From positions 1-32,731 of the forward strand of contig JAFYSL010000080.1 of the NCBI GenBank assembly GCA_017559355.1: a stretch of 32,731 nt of DNA. The letters run 5' to 3'. Under the pieces are notes generated by a model. It was not told the origin of the DNA, made no database searches, and saw nothing but the letters and a program-made list of their open reading frames with translations. Source of the DNA: Muribaculaceae bacterium (GTDB lineage Bacteria; Bacteroidota; Bacteroidia; Bacteroidales; Muribaculaceae). Made by a program: the position numbers and the translations under genes. Positions 17,477 through 26,503 of this stretch are shown here, piece by piece (position 1 is the stretch's first letter; every line of letters begins with the position of its first letter).

Positions 17477-18391
17477 TTACTTAATGTTATTTACAATTTC
17501 TTCAACATCTTCATTGCTGAGGCAAAGTTCATTAAAGATTACTTTTACTAATTCAGCATCAAGTTTATTGAAGTCTTTTTCAAGAGGAGTGATAAATACA
17601 CCTCCCATGTCAACAGAAGCTGGGCTGAGCAACATTTTATCGTCACCTTCTGTTCCATAGAATGAAGGACGGTGTTGCTTACGTGGAATAACTACCAAAC
17701 GCACGCCAGCAGGAGTTGCATAGCAAAGAAGGTTCATCATTGGTTCTTTTTCACCTTCTGGAACAGGAATTGCATCATAAAGACGAACAAACAAACGTTC
17801 TCCAGCTTGAGGATCGTTAGAATCAATAACAAATACATTCAAAGGAAGTGTATCACATACAGCCAATACTGCATCTCCATCAGTTGCAACAGTTTTGAGT
17901 TCTTTTCCATCAAGAGCTTCTCCAATAGTCAAGAAATCACTATTACCAGCTTGGAAGTACATGTGGTCAGGAGCTGATGCACCACACTTAGGACCATTAT
18001 AGAATACTGTGTACTCATCAAGTTCTTTTGCGAGGCTCATCATGTCAGCAATGCGACCTTTGATAAGTTGATCAACGTGTCCCATATCAGGAATAGTCAA
18101 GTGACGAGGGAAGATTGGGAATGGGTTAATCAACACGATGTAACCATTACCCCACTCTATGCCACGTTGCACCGATGGACGGTTTTCAGCACAAAGGAAA
18201 CATTTACGTTCTGCAAGCGATTTAGCGTCAACTTTAGCCGCAGATGAAACGATACGTGCAGGATTGAATTGCACTTTGATTTTCATTCCATCAACGTCAA
18301 GTTCTTTCACTTTAACGCCTTTGAGAGCTTCAAAGTTATCAGCGGCAGTTTGCCACTCAGCAAGCTGCTCGCCGATAAATTTGTTTATCAT
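17477..18391 (-). CDS. DUF4922 protein of the HIT-like nucleotidyltransferase/phosphorylase type
   Basis: This cytoplasmic protein has 304 residues from ATG 18391. An in-frame GTG at 18406 would add five residues, and ATG was preferred because it leaves a 26-base gap like its neighbours. It resembles the Ap4A phosphorylase / GDP-L-galactose phosphorylase branch of the HIT superfamily. A zinc-type CFLC pair is at 64-67. INPFPIFPRHLTIPDMGH lies at about 88-105. FYNGPKCGASAPDHMYFQAG (130-149) matches the family's GAS-P-H-Q active-site region, with H143 and Q147. These enzymes transfer or phosphorolyse nucleotidyl groups. The substrate is unknown; the operon suggests an amino sugar-1-phosphate or nucleotide sugar. 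The glycosyltransferase gene immediately before it is the most obvious partner. Confidence 0.8.
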   Translation of the reverse strand: MINKFIGEQLAEWQTAADNFEALKGVKVKELDVDGMKIKVQFNPARIVSSAAKVDAKSLAERKCFLCAENRPSVQRGIEWGNGYIVLINPFPIFPRHLTIPDMGHVDQLIKGRIADMMSLAKELDEYTVFYNGPKCGASAPDHMYFQAGNSDFLTIGEALDGKELKTVATDGDAVLAVCDTLPLNVFVIDSNDPQAGERLFVRLYDAIPVPEGEKEPMMNLLCYATPAGVRLVVIPRKQHRPSFYGTEGDDKMLLSPASVDMGGVFITPLEKDFNKLDAELVKVIFNELCLSNEDVEEIVNNIK

Positions 18392-18417
18392 TTCTGAATT
18401 TACCACAGTCGTAATGA

Positions 18418-19878
18418 TTATTTATTTTTGTTTAATTCAACACGTGCTTGAAGTTCCCATGTACGGATACGGTCCTTGTAAAGGTTGTTAGCGTTAGTCT
18501 TGTTGATATCCAATGCGTGGTCAGAGTTATCTTCCCAACGACGGCAATAGTAAACTACGTCATAAACGCGACCGATTTGATAGTGACGAGAGAATGCAAG
18601 ACCAAGAGCATAGTCTTCACCGTAGCTTGTGTTAGGAACATTGATTTCACGAAGCATTGGAGTATAGAATGCACGTGGAGCACCAAGACCATTGATACGA
18701 AGTGCATTGTTGCGACCATTTTCTGGAGTCCATTCTTTGTGGTCGATCACACCGGGAGGAATCATTTGCATGTTGATGTCGGTAAGCATATAAGTACCTA
18801 CTACCATTGAGCAGTTTTGTTCGTAGAATGCGCCAACCATCTTAGCAAGAGTATTTTCATCAGAGTAAACGTCGTCAGAGTCAAGTTGAACTGCGAATTT
18901 ACCACATTTTGGGTGATTTACACCTACGTTCCAGCAACCACCGATACCGAGGTCATCACGTTCTGGGATGATGTGGATAAGACGTTCGTCATCTTTGAAT
19001 TCATCGATAGCTTCAGTTGTACCATCTGTGCTACCATTGTCGATAACGATGAGGTTGAATTTGAAGTCAGTTTTTTGAGAAAGAACACTCTTGATAGCAT
19101 CACGAACTGTGCGAACACGGTTACGAACAGGGATGATAACAGATGCTTCATATTCAAAGTCACCTTGGTTGAAGTTAATTTCTTCAAATTTTGGTTCAAG
19201 GTAACCACCGATTTTTTTGAGGTGATCTGTACAAGCTTGTTCCATTTCAATTTGTACACCACGGTTTTTTGGGTCTACATAGCTAAAGTGAGATTCCCCT
19301 TCAGTAGCAACAGGAAGTGCAACTTCTGTGTAAAGATATTCGTTAATATGAACTAAATCACCTTGACGAGATACTTTCAAACGAAGGTCGTAAAGACCAG
19401 CAGCAGTATATTCTGCATCGATTTCAGCAGCAGCAGCTTTCAACGCTGCAGTGTTGAAGAAAAGAACTGAACCGAAGCTGAAATCATCACGAAGTGAACC
19501 GAATTGATAGTCAATTACAGGAGCGTTAGATTTTTTACCTTCAACAACTTGATAGCTATCAGCATATACCATCGCAGCTTTAGAGTCAGTAGCAAGACGA
19601 ACCATACGTTCGAGAGCCAAATAACCCATTACGAGATTGTTATACTTAGTATAGAAGAGTGTGTAATCGCCTTCAGCAGCTACAGCGATTTTTTTCATGG
19701 TAGCTGAGCTATTGAGAGCATCAATGTTGATTACTTCACAACCTTCTACGGCAGCGGCGTTAGCATCTGTGGCAAGAAGGAAGATTTTTGTCACTAAAGC
19801 ATTTTGACGAAGGCCGTCAACAGTTGCTTGCACTTGCTGAGCGTCAGCATAAGGAATAAAACAGTTGATAGTTTTCAT
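18418..19878 (-). CDS. Cytoplasmic family 2 glycosyltransferase with degenerate tandem GT domain
   Basis: The 486-residue protein has no signal peptide or membrane segment. The C-terminal half (about 244-470) is a typical GT-A family 2 domain: ASVIIPVRNRVRTVRDAIKS, VIDNGSTDGT (278-287), the metal-binding DSDD (333-336), and an acceptor-side GEDYALGLAFS. The N-terminal half (about 1-190) looks like a second GT-A fold without the metal motif: it starts TINCFIPYADAQQVQATVDG and has EGDYTLFYTK where the DxD should be. The donor and acceptor are unknown. It lies 27 bases before the DUF4922 start chosen here. Because GT2 proteins usually build glycans, its presence in a catabolic operon is unexpected. 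Confidence 0.82.
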   Translation of the reverse strand: MKTINCFIPYADAQQVQATVDGLRQNALVTKIFLLATDANAAAVEGCEVINIDALNSSATMKKIAVAAEGDYTLFYTKYNNLVMGYLALERMVRLATDSKAAMVYADSYQVVEGKKSNAPVIDYQFGSLRDDFSFGSVLFFNTAALKAAAAEIDAEYTAAGLYDLRLKVSRQGDLVHINEYLYTEVALPVATEGESHFSYVDPKNRGVQIEMEQACTDHLKKIGGYLEPKFEEINFNQGDFEYEASVIIPVRNRVRTVRDAIKSVLSQKTDFKFNLIVIDNGSTDGTTEAIDEFKDDERLIHIIPERDDLGIGGCWNVGVNHPKCGKFAVQLDSDDVYSDENTLAKMVGAFYEQNCSMVVGTYMLTDINMQMIPPGVIDHKEWTPENGRNNALRINGLGAPRAFYTPMLREINVPNTSYGEDYALGLAFSRHYQIGRVYDVVYYCRRWEDNSDHALDINKTNANNLYKDRIRTWELQARVELNKNK

Positions 19879-19928
19879 TGTAAATGTATTAATAAAATGA
19901 TTTATAATTATTTAAATATTTCGTTTAT

Positions 19929-22900
19929 TTATTTTCTCTTTTTTGATGTCTTTGTTACTGTTTTTTCAACAGGTTTATGCGCTCTATTTTTGAAGAAATC
20001 GAGTGTGGATTTCATCAACTCATTGCGTTGTTGCTCATCAGTAATTGTTTCAAATGGGAAACCGATTATCACTGTTTGATGAGTTCCATTATCACATGCA
20101 ACCCCACTTACTAAATTATTTTCGCTATAGCGCATAATTGTCGCACCTTTTTTGTCATCGGCAGGATAGAATGAATCAGGAGATTCTACTACATAACACA
20201 ATGCATTTAAGGTGTTGTTGAATGTATATTTATTTCGTCCAAACTCTTTGAATCGAGATTGTACGCCATATGCCTCACCAGTTGTACTTGCTTGACCTGT
20301 GCGCCACTTAAATCCAAGTACTTCAGCTGCAAATTTCTTACTCATTTCAGCATCTCTCTTAGTCGCTAATGGGTTATCCCAAATATCGGTTGCCACAAAT
20401 GCACCAGAGACCATGATATCTGTACCTTGTTGAGCTATAGCAGTCAATCGATTTTGCAATGCCACAGGGAATGCCTTATACTTTGTTCCATAGCTACCAG
20501 TACCTACTTTTATCTCTTTTTGTTTTCCTAAAATTAAGTCAACGACTTGAGGCATATCAGTAGCTTTTGCAAATGCTTCAGCACTTGATGAAACAAATGA
20601 ATATCCTGCATTAGCAATTGAAACGCCATGAGTATATACATAGTCAAATGTATTTCCTGCTATCACTTTTGTCTCATAATCAGCTCTACAAGCACCAAAA
20701 CCCGCAGCATCATCATCCATCCAAGGAATTGAACGACGGAATTCGGTTTGTTCGCCAATGTAATTAATATCATACACATAAGGTACGCCGTGATCTTTTC
20801 TACCGTTAAATCCCGCAATTTCACCAGCTTCAAACCAATCTGGAGCAGATACACGAGTAAAACCATTAACTACGGTAACAACTTTTGCATTTTCACCTTT
20901 ATCACATAACGCAAGTACTTCTGATGGGAAACTTATACCACCTTTATTTGCTGCAATAATGCGATAAGAATGTATATCTTGATCAGTAATATTAACTACC
21001 AATTGAGGTTTTTCTACTTGAGCAATTTCAACGAATTCGCCATCATTAATGCGCTCTTCAACGATAAAATACGATGGAGTTGCTGTTGATTCTTGTTGAT
21101 CAACTGTTGCTTCCCACGATAAGAGATATTTTGCACTACCCTCTTTTGCTATTGCAAAACTATTAATTGGCAATGGTTGAACTACATATTCTCGATTATC
21201 ACGATTTGCAATAAATTTGAGCATACCCTTGTAGATTGCACGACTTACTGTAAAACGGAATGAAGGATCTAGACCATATTTCATATCCGCAAAGTTTTGG
21301 TGCGACAATAATTCGAGTAATAATGCTGGCACTTGAGGCACTCGTGCTTCGTAATAAGTCTTATCCCACATTGCACGGCGAGTCCAACGAGGTTCATAAC
21401 TTGCTCTAATATCGTTAACAATCGCAGTGGCAATGCTATCGGTTAACATTCGCGAAGCATAACGAGGAGTTCCGTTAGCATATTTTCCTCCATTATCACT
21501 GTAATAAATTGAAAGGGTGCCAATGATTGAGTCATTCATTGTTGTTCCTGCATCGGTATGGAATGCAAGCGACAAATCAATAGGGATATTCAATCCTTTA
21601 TAATTAGGCAACATTGAAGAACCACCCATCATATAGTTAACCCACATACCACGAGCCTTATAGTCATCGGTATAGTCGTTAACATTGTTTGATGGTGAAT
21701 AGATTGAATCGGGGACTCCAGCCCATTGCATCCAATAACGTGCAGCCTCAGTAAATCGAGGATAACCACTCTCAACATACTCATAGTCAAGTCCAGGTTC
21801 TCCTTCTTCCACTTTGCGAGCCACATTACCCATGCCTCCACCAACTTTCACAGCATCGGCAGTTACAACACTACCAACCTCCGATGAAGTGTTGACAAGT
21901 TCAATCACCGGCTTGCCTTCGCCATCAACATCAAAGGGGAAATGACCTAGATAAATCCAAGTACCACCACCCATTTGCTGATTGACATTAAACTCTTTTA
22001 CTCCGCTACGAGAATAAATACGATAAAGAGCGTCAGTTGCACTATTTGGCATTGATGCGTATGACACATACACAGCATAATTACCTGGCTCGGGAAGCTG
22101 AGGCAACCATTTAGCCACTGAAGCGTTTTCACCTTGAGCAACAGTTTTTACCATTCTCACACTGCCATCCTTAAATGGATTATCTCCATTTTTTAATACA
22201 GCTTTTTTGTAAGCAAAACCAGCTACTCCAGCATTACTCCACAACTCTTTACCCGCAATTTCTTCATAGCGAGATTGCGCCAAATGTCCGTCGCCATCAA
22301 CAACTACTTCATTCAAATTAAAGTCTCGTTCACGAGGACTTAACACATAAGCGCCTGCATTTTCAAGCATTGGCATTAAGAAAGGTATTACATAGCTTTG
22401 AGTGTAAAGGTCTTCAACAGTCTCAAAGATACGAGCTCGTTGCCACTCCCATCGGTTAAGAGATGGTTCAAAATACCAACCATGACTTTGCCACATGGCA
22501 ATATTCTTACCATCAAGACCTAATGGAGCTTCAACACCTTCTAAAGGCGTAATGAAACGAGCTTTTTCGGCTGGACCATTGATTTCGTCGTAAGATACTG
22601 ATAAATAATCGTCGATATTGTGTTTTCCTGCTAATATTTCTACTTTATACCCTGTGTAATCGCCGTCTAACGACGCCAATACGGCATCTTTCATATCTTG
22701 AAGTATAACAGCATCGATGGTATTATATCCTACCATCTCGTTACACTTCACTACTAATTTTTTCTTTGATTTATTGATTTGAACTGATTCTACCTTAATT
22801 TTTCCGATGTTCGACTGTGCAGGTTGTAACGCATTAAGCGCATCAAGCACATCTTCTTTCACAGTTGCCTGTAAAAAAAGAGACACGCACACCATAATAG

Positions 22901-22934
22901 ATAATGCTAAGTACTTAATATTTAATACTTTCAT
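19929..22934 (-). CDS. Exported divergent N-acetylmuramoyl-L-alanine amidase with golvesin-like insertion
   Basis: The 1001-residue protein starts with a signal peptide (cleavage near LQAT). An amidase_3-like domain is split by a golvesin C-terminal-like beta domain (about 225-366, LPEPGNYAVYVSYASMP... and VVTADAVKVGGG). Likely zinc and catalytic residues are H151 (QSHGWYF, in place of the usual DPGHGG), E171 or E174 (RIFETVEDL), H459 (LSLAFHTDAG) and E541 (PALLLELLSH). An Fn3-like segment (about 585-690) and an uncharacterised alpha/beta C-terminal domain follow. The basic end (KTVTKTSKKRK) is not a T9SS tail. Databases often call such proteins xanthan lyase; the residues favour cleaving stem peptides from glycan. 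It is the first gene of the salvage operon and would prepare denuded glycan for NamZ and SpoIID. Confidence 0.78.
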   Translation of the reverse strand: MKVLNIKYLALSIMVCVSLFLQATVKEDVLDALNALQPAQSNIGKIKVESVQINKSKKKLVVKCNEMVGYNTIDAVILQDMKDAVLASLDGDYTGYKVEILAGKHNIDDYLSVSYDEINGPAEKARFITPLEGVEAPLGLDGKNIAMWQSHGWYFEPSLNRWEWQRARIFETVEDLYTQSYVIPFLMPMLENAGAYVLSPRERDFNLNEVVVDGDGHLAQSRYEEIAGKELWSNAGVAGFAYKKAVLKNGDNPFKDGSVRMVKTVAQGENASVAKWLPQLPEPGNYAVYVSYASMPNSATDALYRIYSRSGVKEFNVNQQMGGGTWIYLGHFPFDVDGEGKPVIELVNTSSEVGSVVTADAVKVGGGMGNVARKVEEGEPGLDYEYVESGYPRFTEAARYWMQWAGVPDSIYSPSNNVNDYTDDYKARGMWVNYMMGGSSMLPNYKGLNIPIDLSLAFHTDAGTTMNDSIIGTLSIYYSDNGGKYANGTPRYASRMLTDSIATAIVNDIRASYEPRWTRRAMWDKTYYEARVPQVPALLLELLSHQNFADMKYGLDPSFRFTVSRAIYKGMLKFIANRDNREYVVQPLPINSFAIAKEGSAKYLLSWEATVDQQESTATPSYFIVEERINDGEFVEIAQVEKPQLVVNITDQDIHSYRIIAANKGGISFPSEVLALCDKGENAKVVTVVNGFTRVSAPDWFEAGEIAGFNGRKDHGVPYVYDINYIGEQTEFRRSIPWMDDDAAGFGACRADYETKVIAGNTFDYVYTHGVSIANAGYSFVSSSAEAFAKATDMPQVVDLILGKQKEIKVGTGSYGTKYKAFPVALQNRLTAIAQQGTDIMVSGAFVATDIWDNPLATKRDAEMSKKFAAEVLGFKWRTGQASTTGEAYGVQSRFKEFGRNKYTFNNTLNALCYVVESPDSFYPADDKKGATIMRYSENNLVSGVACDNGTHQTVIIGFPFETITDEQQRNELMKSTLDFFKNRAHKPVEKTVTKTSKKRK

Positions 22935-22978
22935 TATTAGCTTATCAGATTGTATTTAATTCTTACGACGATTATCTA

Positions 22979-23009
22979 CAAAGATACTGCAAATATTAAA
23001 CAAAATCAA
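22979..23009 (-). promoter_or_regulatory. Candidate promoter of the peptidoglycan salvage operon
   Basis: The minus strand reads TTG (23009-23007), a 20-base spacer, then TATCTTTG (22986-22979), a common form of the Bacteroidota -7 box. Transcription would start near 22972, giving a leader of about 38 bases before the golvesin-amidase ATG. Confidence 0.5.
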
Positions 23010-23074
23010 TATTATTAAAGGAAATTTTCTTATAATTAAATATTTATTAAGTTTTCACCCCAAATGAACAACAC

Positions 23075-23115
23075 ATAAAGAAAGGGGTGCCACTCTTTCG
23101 AGCGACACCCCTTTT
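23075..23115 (-). terminator. Intrinsic terminator after the second T9SS amidase
   Basis: Arms AAAGGGGTG (23081-23089) and its complement (23106-23114) enclose a 16-base loop that can form a small inner stem. The minus strand continues TTTCTTTATG. It lies 23 bases after the amidase stop, separating units B and C. Confidence 0.8.
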
Positions 23116-23137
23116 AGGATATTTAGATTATCTAAAA

Positions 23138-25630
23138 TTAGCGGCTAATAGAAACTTTATGTGAAGAAGAACCATCTTCTGTTTCTACTTGCATGATGTA
23201 AACACCTTGTGGCAATTCTGAAACGTTGAGTTTATTTGCGTTAAATGCTTCTGCGACTTTTTCACCACGAATGTTGAACAATTCGAGTTGTTTGATTGCT
23301 GAAAGTGCATCAACATTGAACACATCATTAGCAGGAATTGGGTAAATAGTTACAGCATCAGCAATTACCCCCTCGACTCCACTCTCTTCAGCTTTACGCT
23401 TGATGAGGTTATCAAGATAGAATTCACCTTTCTGAGTAATTGGGCTTGTCACTTGAACAACTTTAATATTGCTAAAGTTATAGTCATAACCAGCTTCAAG
23501 AGAATTCAAAACGACTTCTTTGTATTCCCAACCGCGGAAGTCGAGATCACAAAGTTTTTCATATTTAGTATCGGTACCTTGTGATACACCTACCCAAAGT
23601 TCGTGATTGTTGAAGTCACCATAAACGTGGAGACCAAGAACATCACCCTTAGCATAAGTACGAGATACAGTATCAGGAGCTACATAGTTCCATACTACTT
23701 GACAATCATGGTTATCAGCAAAACTATAAGCTAAACGAGTAGAGGCTTTATCATAGAGATATTTTGCTGTACTCTTAGCAGCAGATGGTTTTGCAAGGTT
23801 ATTCACTGTATAAACTGTGTCATAATCAAACAATTTGTCCACATTGAATTTTTCAAGAATTTCACCGTCTTTTTCACCAGATACATCTTTAGCAACGAAA
23901 GTCAATTCAACATTAGTTACCATTGGAAGGTTTTCTTTGTCACGCAACTCTCCTGATACTACCGCACGATAGGTTTCACCTACAACCAAGTCTTTTTGCA
24001 AAACCACCATTGCGTTACCATAACCACTTGACAATTGGTTAAATTTAGTACTACGTGGGTTGAGTGCTAACTCATTATTATTCTTATCATAAACTTTGAT
24101 TTGGTTTTTGTAATCTGAATACTCGATAGTTTTGTCAAAACGGAATTCGAATACAGGAGCACTATAGTGAACAGCACCACCATCTACAGGATAATTGTCA
24201 ATCATTTCAAGGCGGTTACGTGCAAGAGTGCGGAAGGTGAATTTAAAATCTTCGCCAAGAGTAGGATCAACAGTGTATGTATCAGGAGTTTTCACTGATT
24301 TAGACAATACTACAGTATAAGTAGTATCGATTTCAAGAGAAAGTGATGGAATAAATGATACTTTATGGAAAGACTTGTCATACACAAAATAACCATCTAC
24401 TGCAGGAGTGATAGAGAACGCTTCTTCAAATGATTTTTCATCGATATCGTAGTTGAATTCGAAATCAATAGTTGAAGCACAGCTCACTGCAACGCTATCA
24501 GCACCAAGTGGACCATAAGAAAGGACAGTAAGAGGCTCAGTACGTTTCAAGCACAAAGGCATGTCTTGATATGTTACCTCATCAGCAACTACTGTTACTT
24601 TAGTTTCTTCAGTATAATATTTATCATGAGCAACTTTCACTGTATATTCACCAGGAGTGATATTACGGAACACGAATACACCATTGTAATCTTTGTCGGT
24701 AGTACGTTCTTGAACAACATTGCCTTGAGCGTCAATCAATTCAACGTGAGCGAAGTTGATAGCATCGTTTTTGTCACGACCAAGATAAGTAAAGTCAGTG
24801 TCGTAAGAGAATTGACGAATGTTGTGATTGTCATAAACAACTCCAGCAATGTTACCTGTTACGAAACGATCTTCAGTATTGAAGTGAATCATAAGAGATT
24901 TTGCAAAATACCAAGCTTCAAGCCAGTTGTAGTCATCGTTCATCAAGCGGTGAGCTTGTGGACGGTGTTCGTGCATACCACCTTCTGAAAGCATACCGAT
25001 ACCATGAAGGTTACGCAACACACCAAGACTATAGCCAAGCAAGTCAACGTCAGCAGTTACACGTCCTGGGTTAGTTGTACCAGTTTGACCTTTATAGTTT
25101 ACCCAGTTAGAGTAAATACTTGTATTAAACACTGAATTTACTACTTCACTAAGAAGTTTATTTTCTTCTTTATAAGTTGTTAATTGACCTGTTCTGTCAT
25201 CATATTTACCACCTTTGTGATAAATCATCAATGGGTAGTTTACACCTTCACCCGCATTTGAGTGGATAGAGAAGAAACAGTCAGCACCCAAGTTATTAGC
25301 TTGATAAGCACGAGTTGACAAACTTGGTTCATCGGGAATTCCATCACCATCAATTTCATTATAATTATTGTGAGTACGAGTGATGTGAGCATCAACTCCA
25401 AGAGAATCCAAAATAGCTTTCAAATAAAGACCTTTAACAAGGTTACTTTTTGACTCCCAATAACCATCATGTGAATTTTGTTCGTATGGGTGAATTTTAA
25501 TTGGACGGTCGTCTCCATCATAGCCACCATGGCCTGGGTCGATAACGACAGTCAAATCACTCATTTTTTTAGCTTCAACGGCAGTTGTTGCCACTAATGC
25601 TGCTAATATAATAAATAATATACGTTTCAT
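23138..25630 (-). CDS. T9SS-exported N-acetylmuramoyl-L-alanine amidase (amidase_3), copy 2
   Basis: The enzyme cleaves the MurNAc-L-Ala bond. The 830-residue protein has a signal peptide (ending VEA) and an amidase_3 domain (about 25-250). All four expected residues are present: H34 in DPGHGG, E59 in YWESKSN, H123 in SIHSNAG, and E216 in LSEGGMHEH. A CarboxypepD_reg-like domain (about 255-360), two Big_5-like Ig domains (about 365-590) and a beta-sandwich (about 600-745, HVYGD and IKVVQ) follow. A T9SS tail comes last (IPANDVFNV... GVYIMQVETEDG...VSISR). The protein should therefore be displayed on or released from the cell surface and attack external peptidoglycan. It begins 2 bases after its propeller gene and is a paralogue of the amidase at 26504-28915. 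Confidence 0.92.
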   Translation of the reverse strand: MKRILFIILAALVATTAVEAKKMSDLTVVIDPGHGGYDGDDRPIKIHPYEQNSHDGYWESKSNLVKGLYLKAILDSLGVDAHITRTHNNYNEIDGDGIPDEPSLSTRAYQANNLGADCFFSIHSNAGEGVNYPLMIYHKGGKYDDRTGQLTTYKEENKLLSEVVNSVFNTSIYSNWVNYKGQTGTTNPGRVTADVDLLGYSLGVLRNLHGIGMLSEGGMHEHRPQAHRLMNDDYNWLEAWYFAKSLMIHFNTEDRFVTGNIAGVVYDNHNIRQFSYDTDFTYLGRDKNDAINFAHVELIDAQGNVVQERTTDKDYNGVFVFRNITPGEYTVKVAHDKYYTEETKVTVVADEVTYQDMPLCLKRTEPLTVLSYGPLGADSVAVSCASTIDFEFNYDIDEKSFEEAFSITPAVDGYFVYDKSFHKVSFIPSLSLEIDTTYTVVLSKSVKTPDTYTVDPTLGEDFKFTFRTLARNRLEMIDNYPVDGGAVHYSAPVFEFRFDKTIEYSDYKNQIKVYDKNNNELALNPRSTKFNQLSSGYGNAMVVLQKDLVVGETYRAVVSGELRDKENLPMVTNVELTFVAKDVSGEKDGEILEKFNVDKLFDYDTVYTVNNLAKPSAAKSTAKYLYDKASTRLAYSFADNHDCQVVWNYVAPDTVSRTYAKGDVLGLHVYGDFNNHELWVGVSQGTDTKYEKLCDLDFRGWEYKEVVLNSLEAGYDYNFSNIKVVQVTSPITQKGEFYLDNLIKRKAEESGVEGVIADAVTIYPIPANDVFNVDALSAIKQLELFNIRGEKVAEAFNANKLNVSELPQGVYIMQVETEDGSSSHKVSISR

Positions 25631-25632
25631 AA

Positions 25633-26481
25633 TTATTCGTTAATTAGAATGTTCATAACATACATATCTCCGTCCTCTGTAGTATAAACGATTTTATCGC
25701 CCATAGCAGTAAGGCCATCAACTTTCACGCTATCGTTTGTAAGTTCGGTAACTTTGCCTGTTGCAACTTCGATTGCAATAATTTTAGCGCTTGTGATAAC
25801 ATAACCATCATCTTTAGTGCTTAATGCAACTACGAATTTGTCACCTACCCAGCATGGGAAATCACCACGGCTTACGAGGAATTTTGCTTGTGTACCATCT
25901 ACATTTGAAACAAACAAACCTGAATAGACTTCATTAAACACGAGTTTGTTTGCTGATGGAGATAGCGCAGGCCACAAATAACGATAACCATATTCAATAG
26001 GGTTAATTTCTCGTTTAACGCCATTAATTGACACTTCCATAGCTTGTTTTTTAGCGAATGCATAAGCATAAGTATCATCCACAAGCGCTGGAGTATTAAC
26101 CACTTCTTTTGAGTGTTTCATCATTTGTGTTTTACCTTTTGAAACAAAGCTATAGCGTTTCACATCTTCACGAGAGATTCCATCTTCTCTAACCGATGTG
26201 CGATACACAACTTCGCTACCATCAACAGTAAATCGTGGATTGAAACCAGCTTTAGGAGTTTCGTCAATCACACTCACTTCTTGAGTAGAAAGGTTGATAG
26301 ATTTCAATCCAGTATAATCTTCTGTAGAGAAAAGGACAACCTCCCCATTTGGGCTTAATGTTGGGTGATGAGCTTCAGTACCAACATCAACTTTCTTGGT
26401 ATAAACAGCCACTATATCAGCTGCCGACATTGAAGCACACATGCTCAATGCTACCGCAAGAATTAATGATTTAGCTTTCAT
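25633..26481 (-). CDS. Exported PD40/TolB-like beta-propeller, copy 2
   Basis: The 282-residue protein has a signal peptide (MKAKSLILAVALSMCASMSA) and propeller blades with PD40-type signatures: HHPTLSPNGEVVLFS, NPRFTVDGSEVVYRT, WPALSPSANKLVFN and GDKIVYTTEDGDMYVM. No T9SS tail or lipobox is seen, so it is probably periplasmic. It is a clear paralogue of the protein at 28933-29826. It ends 2 bases before the start of an amidase gene, so the two are probably co-translated. It may be an accessory or chaperone-like partner, a substrate-binding protein or an inhibitor of its amidase; the sequence does not decide. Confidence 0.8.
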   Translation of the reverse strand: MKAKSLILAVALSMCASMSAADIVAVYTKKVDVGTEAHHPTLSPNGEVVLFSTEDYTGLKSINLSTQEVSVIDETPKAGFNPRFTVDGSEVVYRTSVREDGISREDVKRYSFVSKGKTQMMKHSKEVVNTPALVDDTYAYAFAKKQAMEVSINGVKREINPIEYGYRYLWPALSPSANKLVFNEVYSGLFVSNVDGTQAKFLVSRGDFPCWVGDKFVVALSTKDDGYVITSAKIIAIEVATGKVTELTNDSVKVDGLTAMGDKIVYTTEDGDMYVMNILINE

Positions 26482-26503
26482 TTTAGTTATTGTTATTTAG
26501 TTA

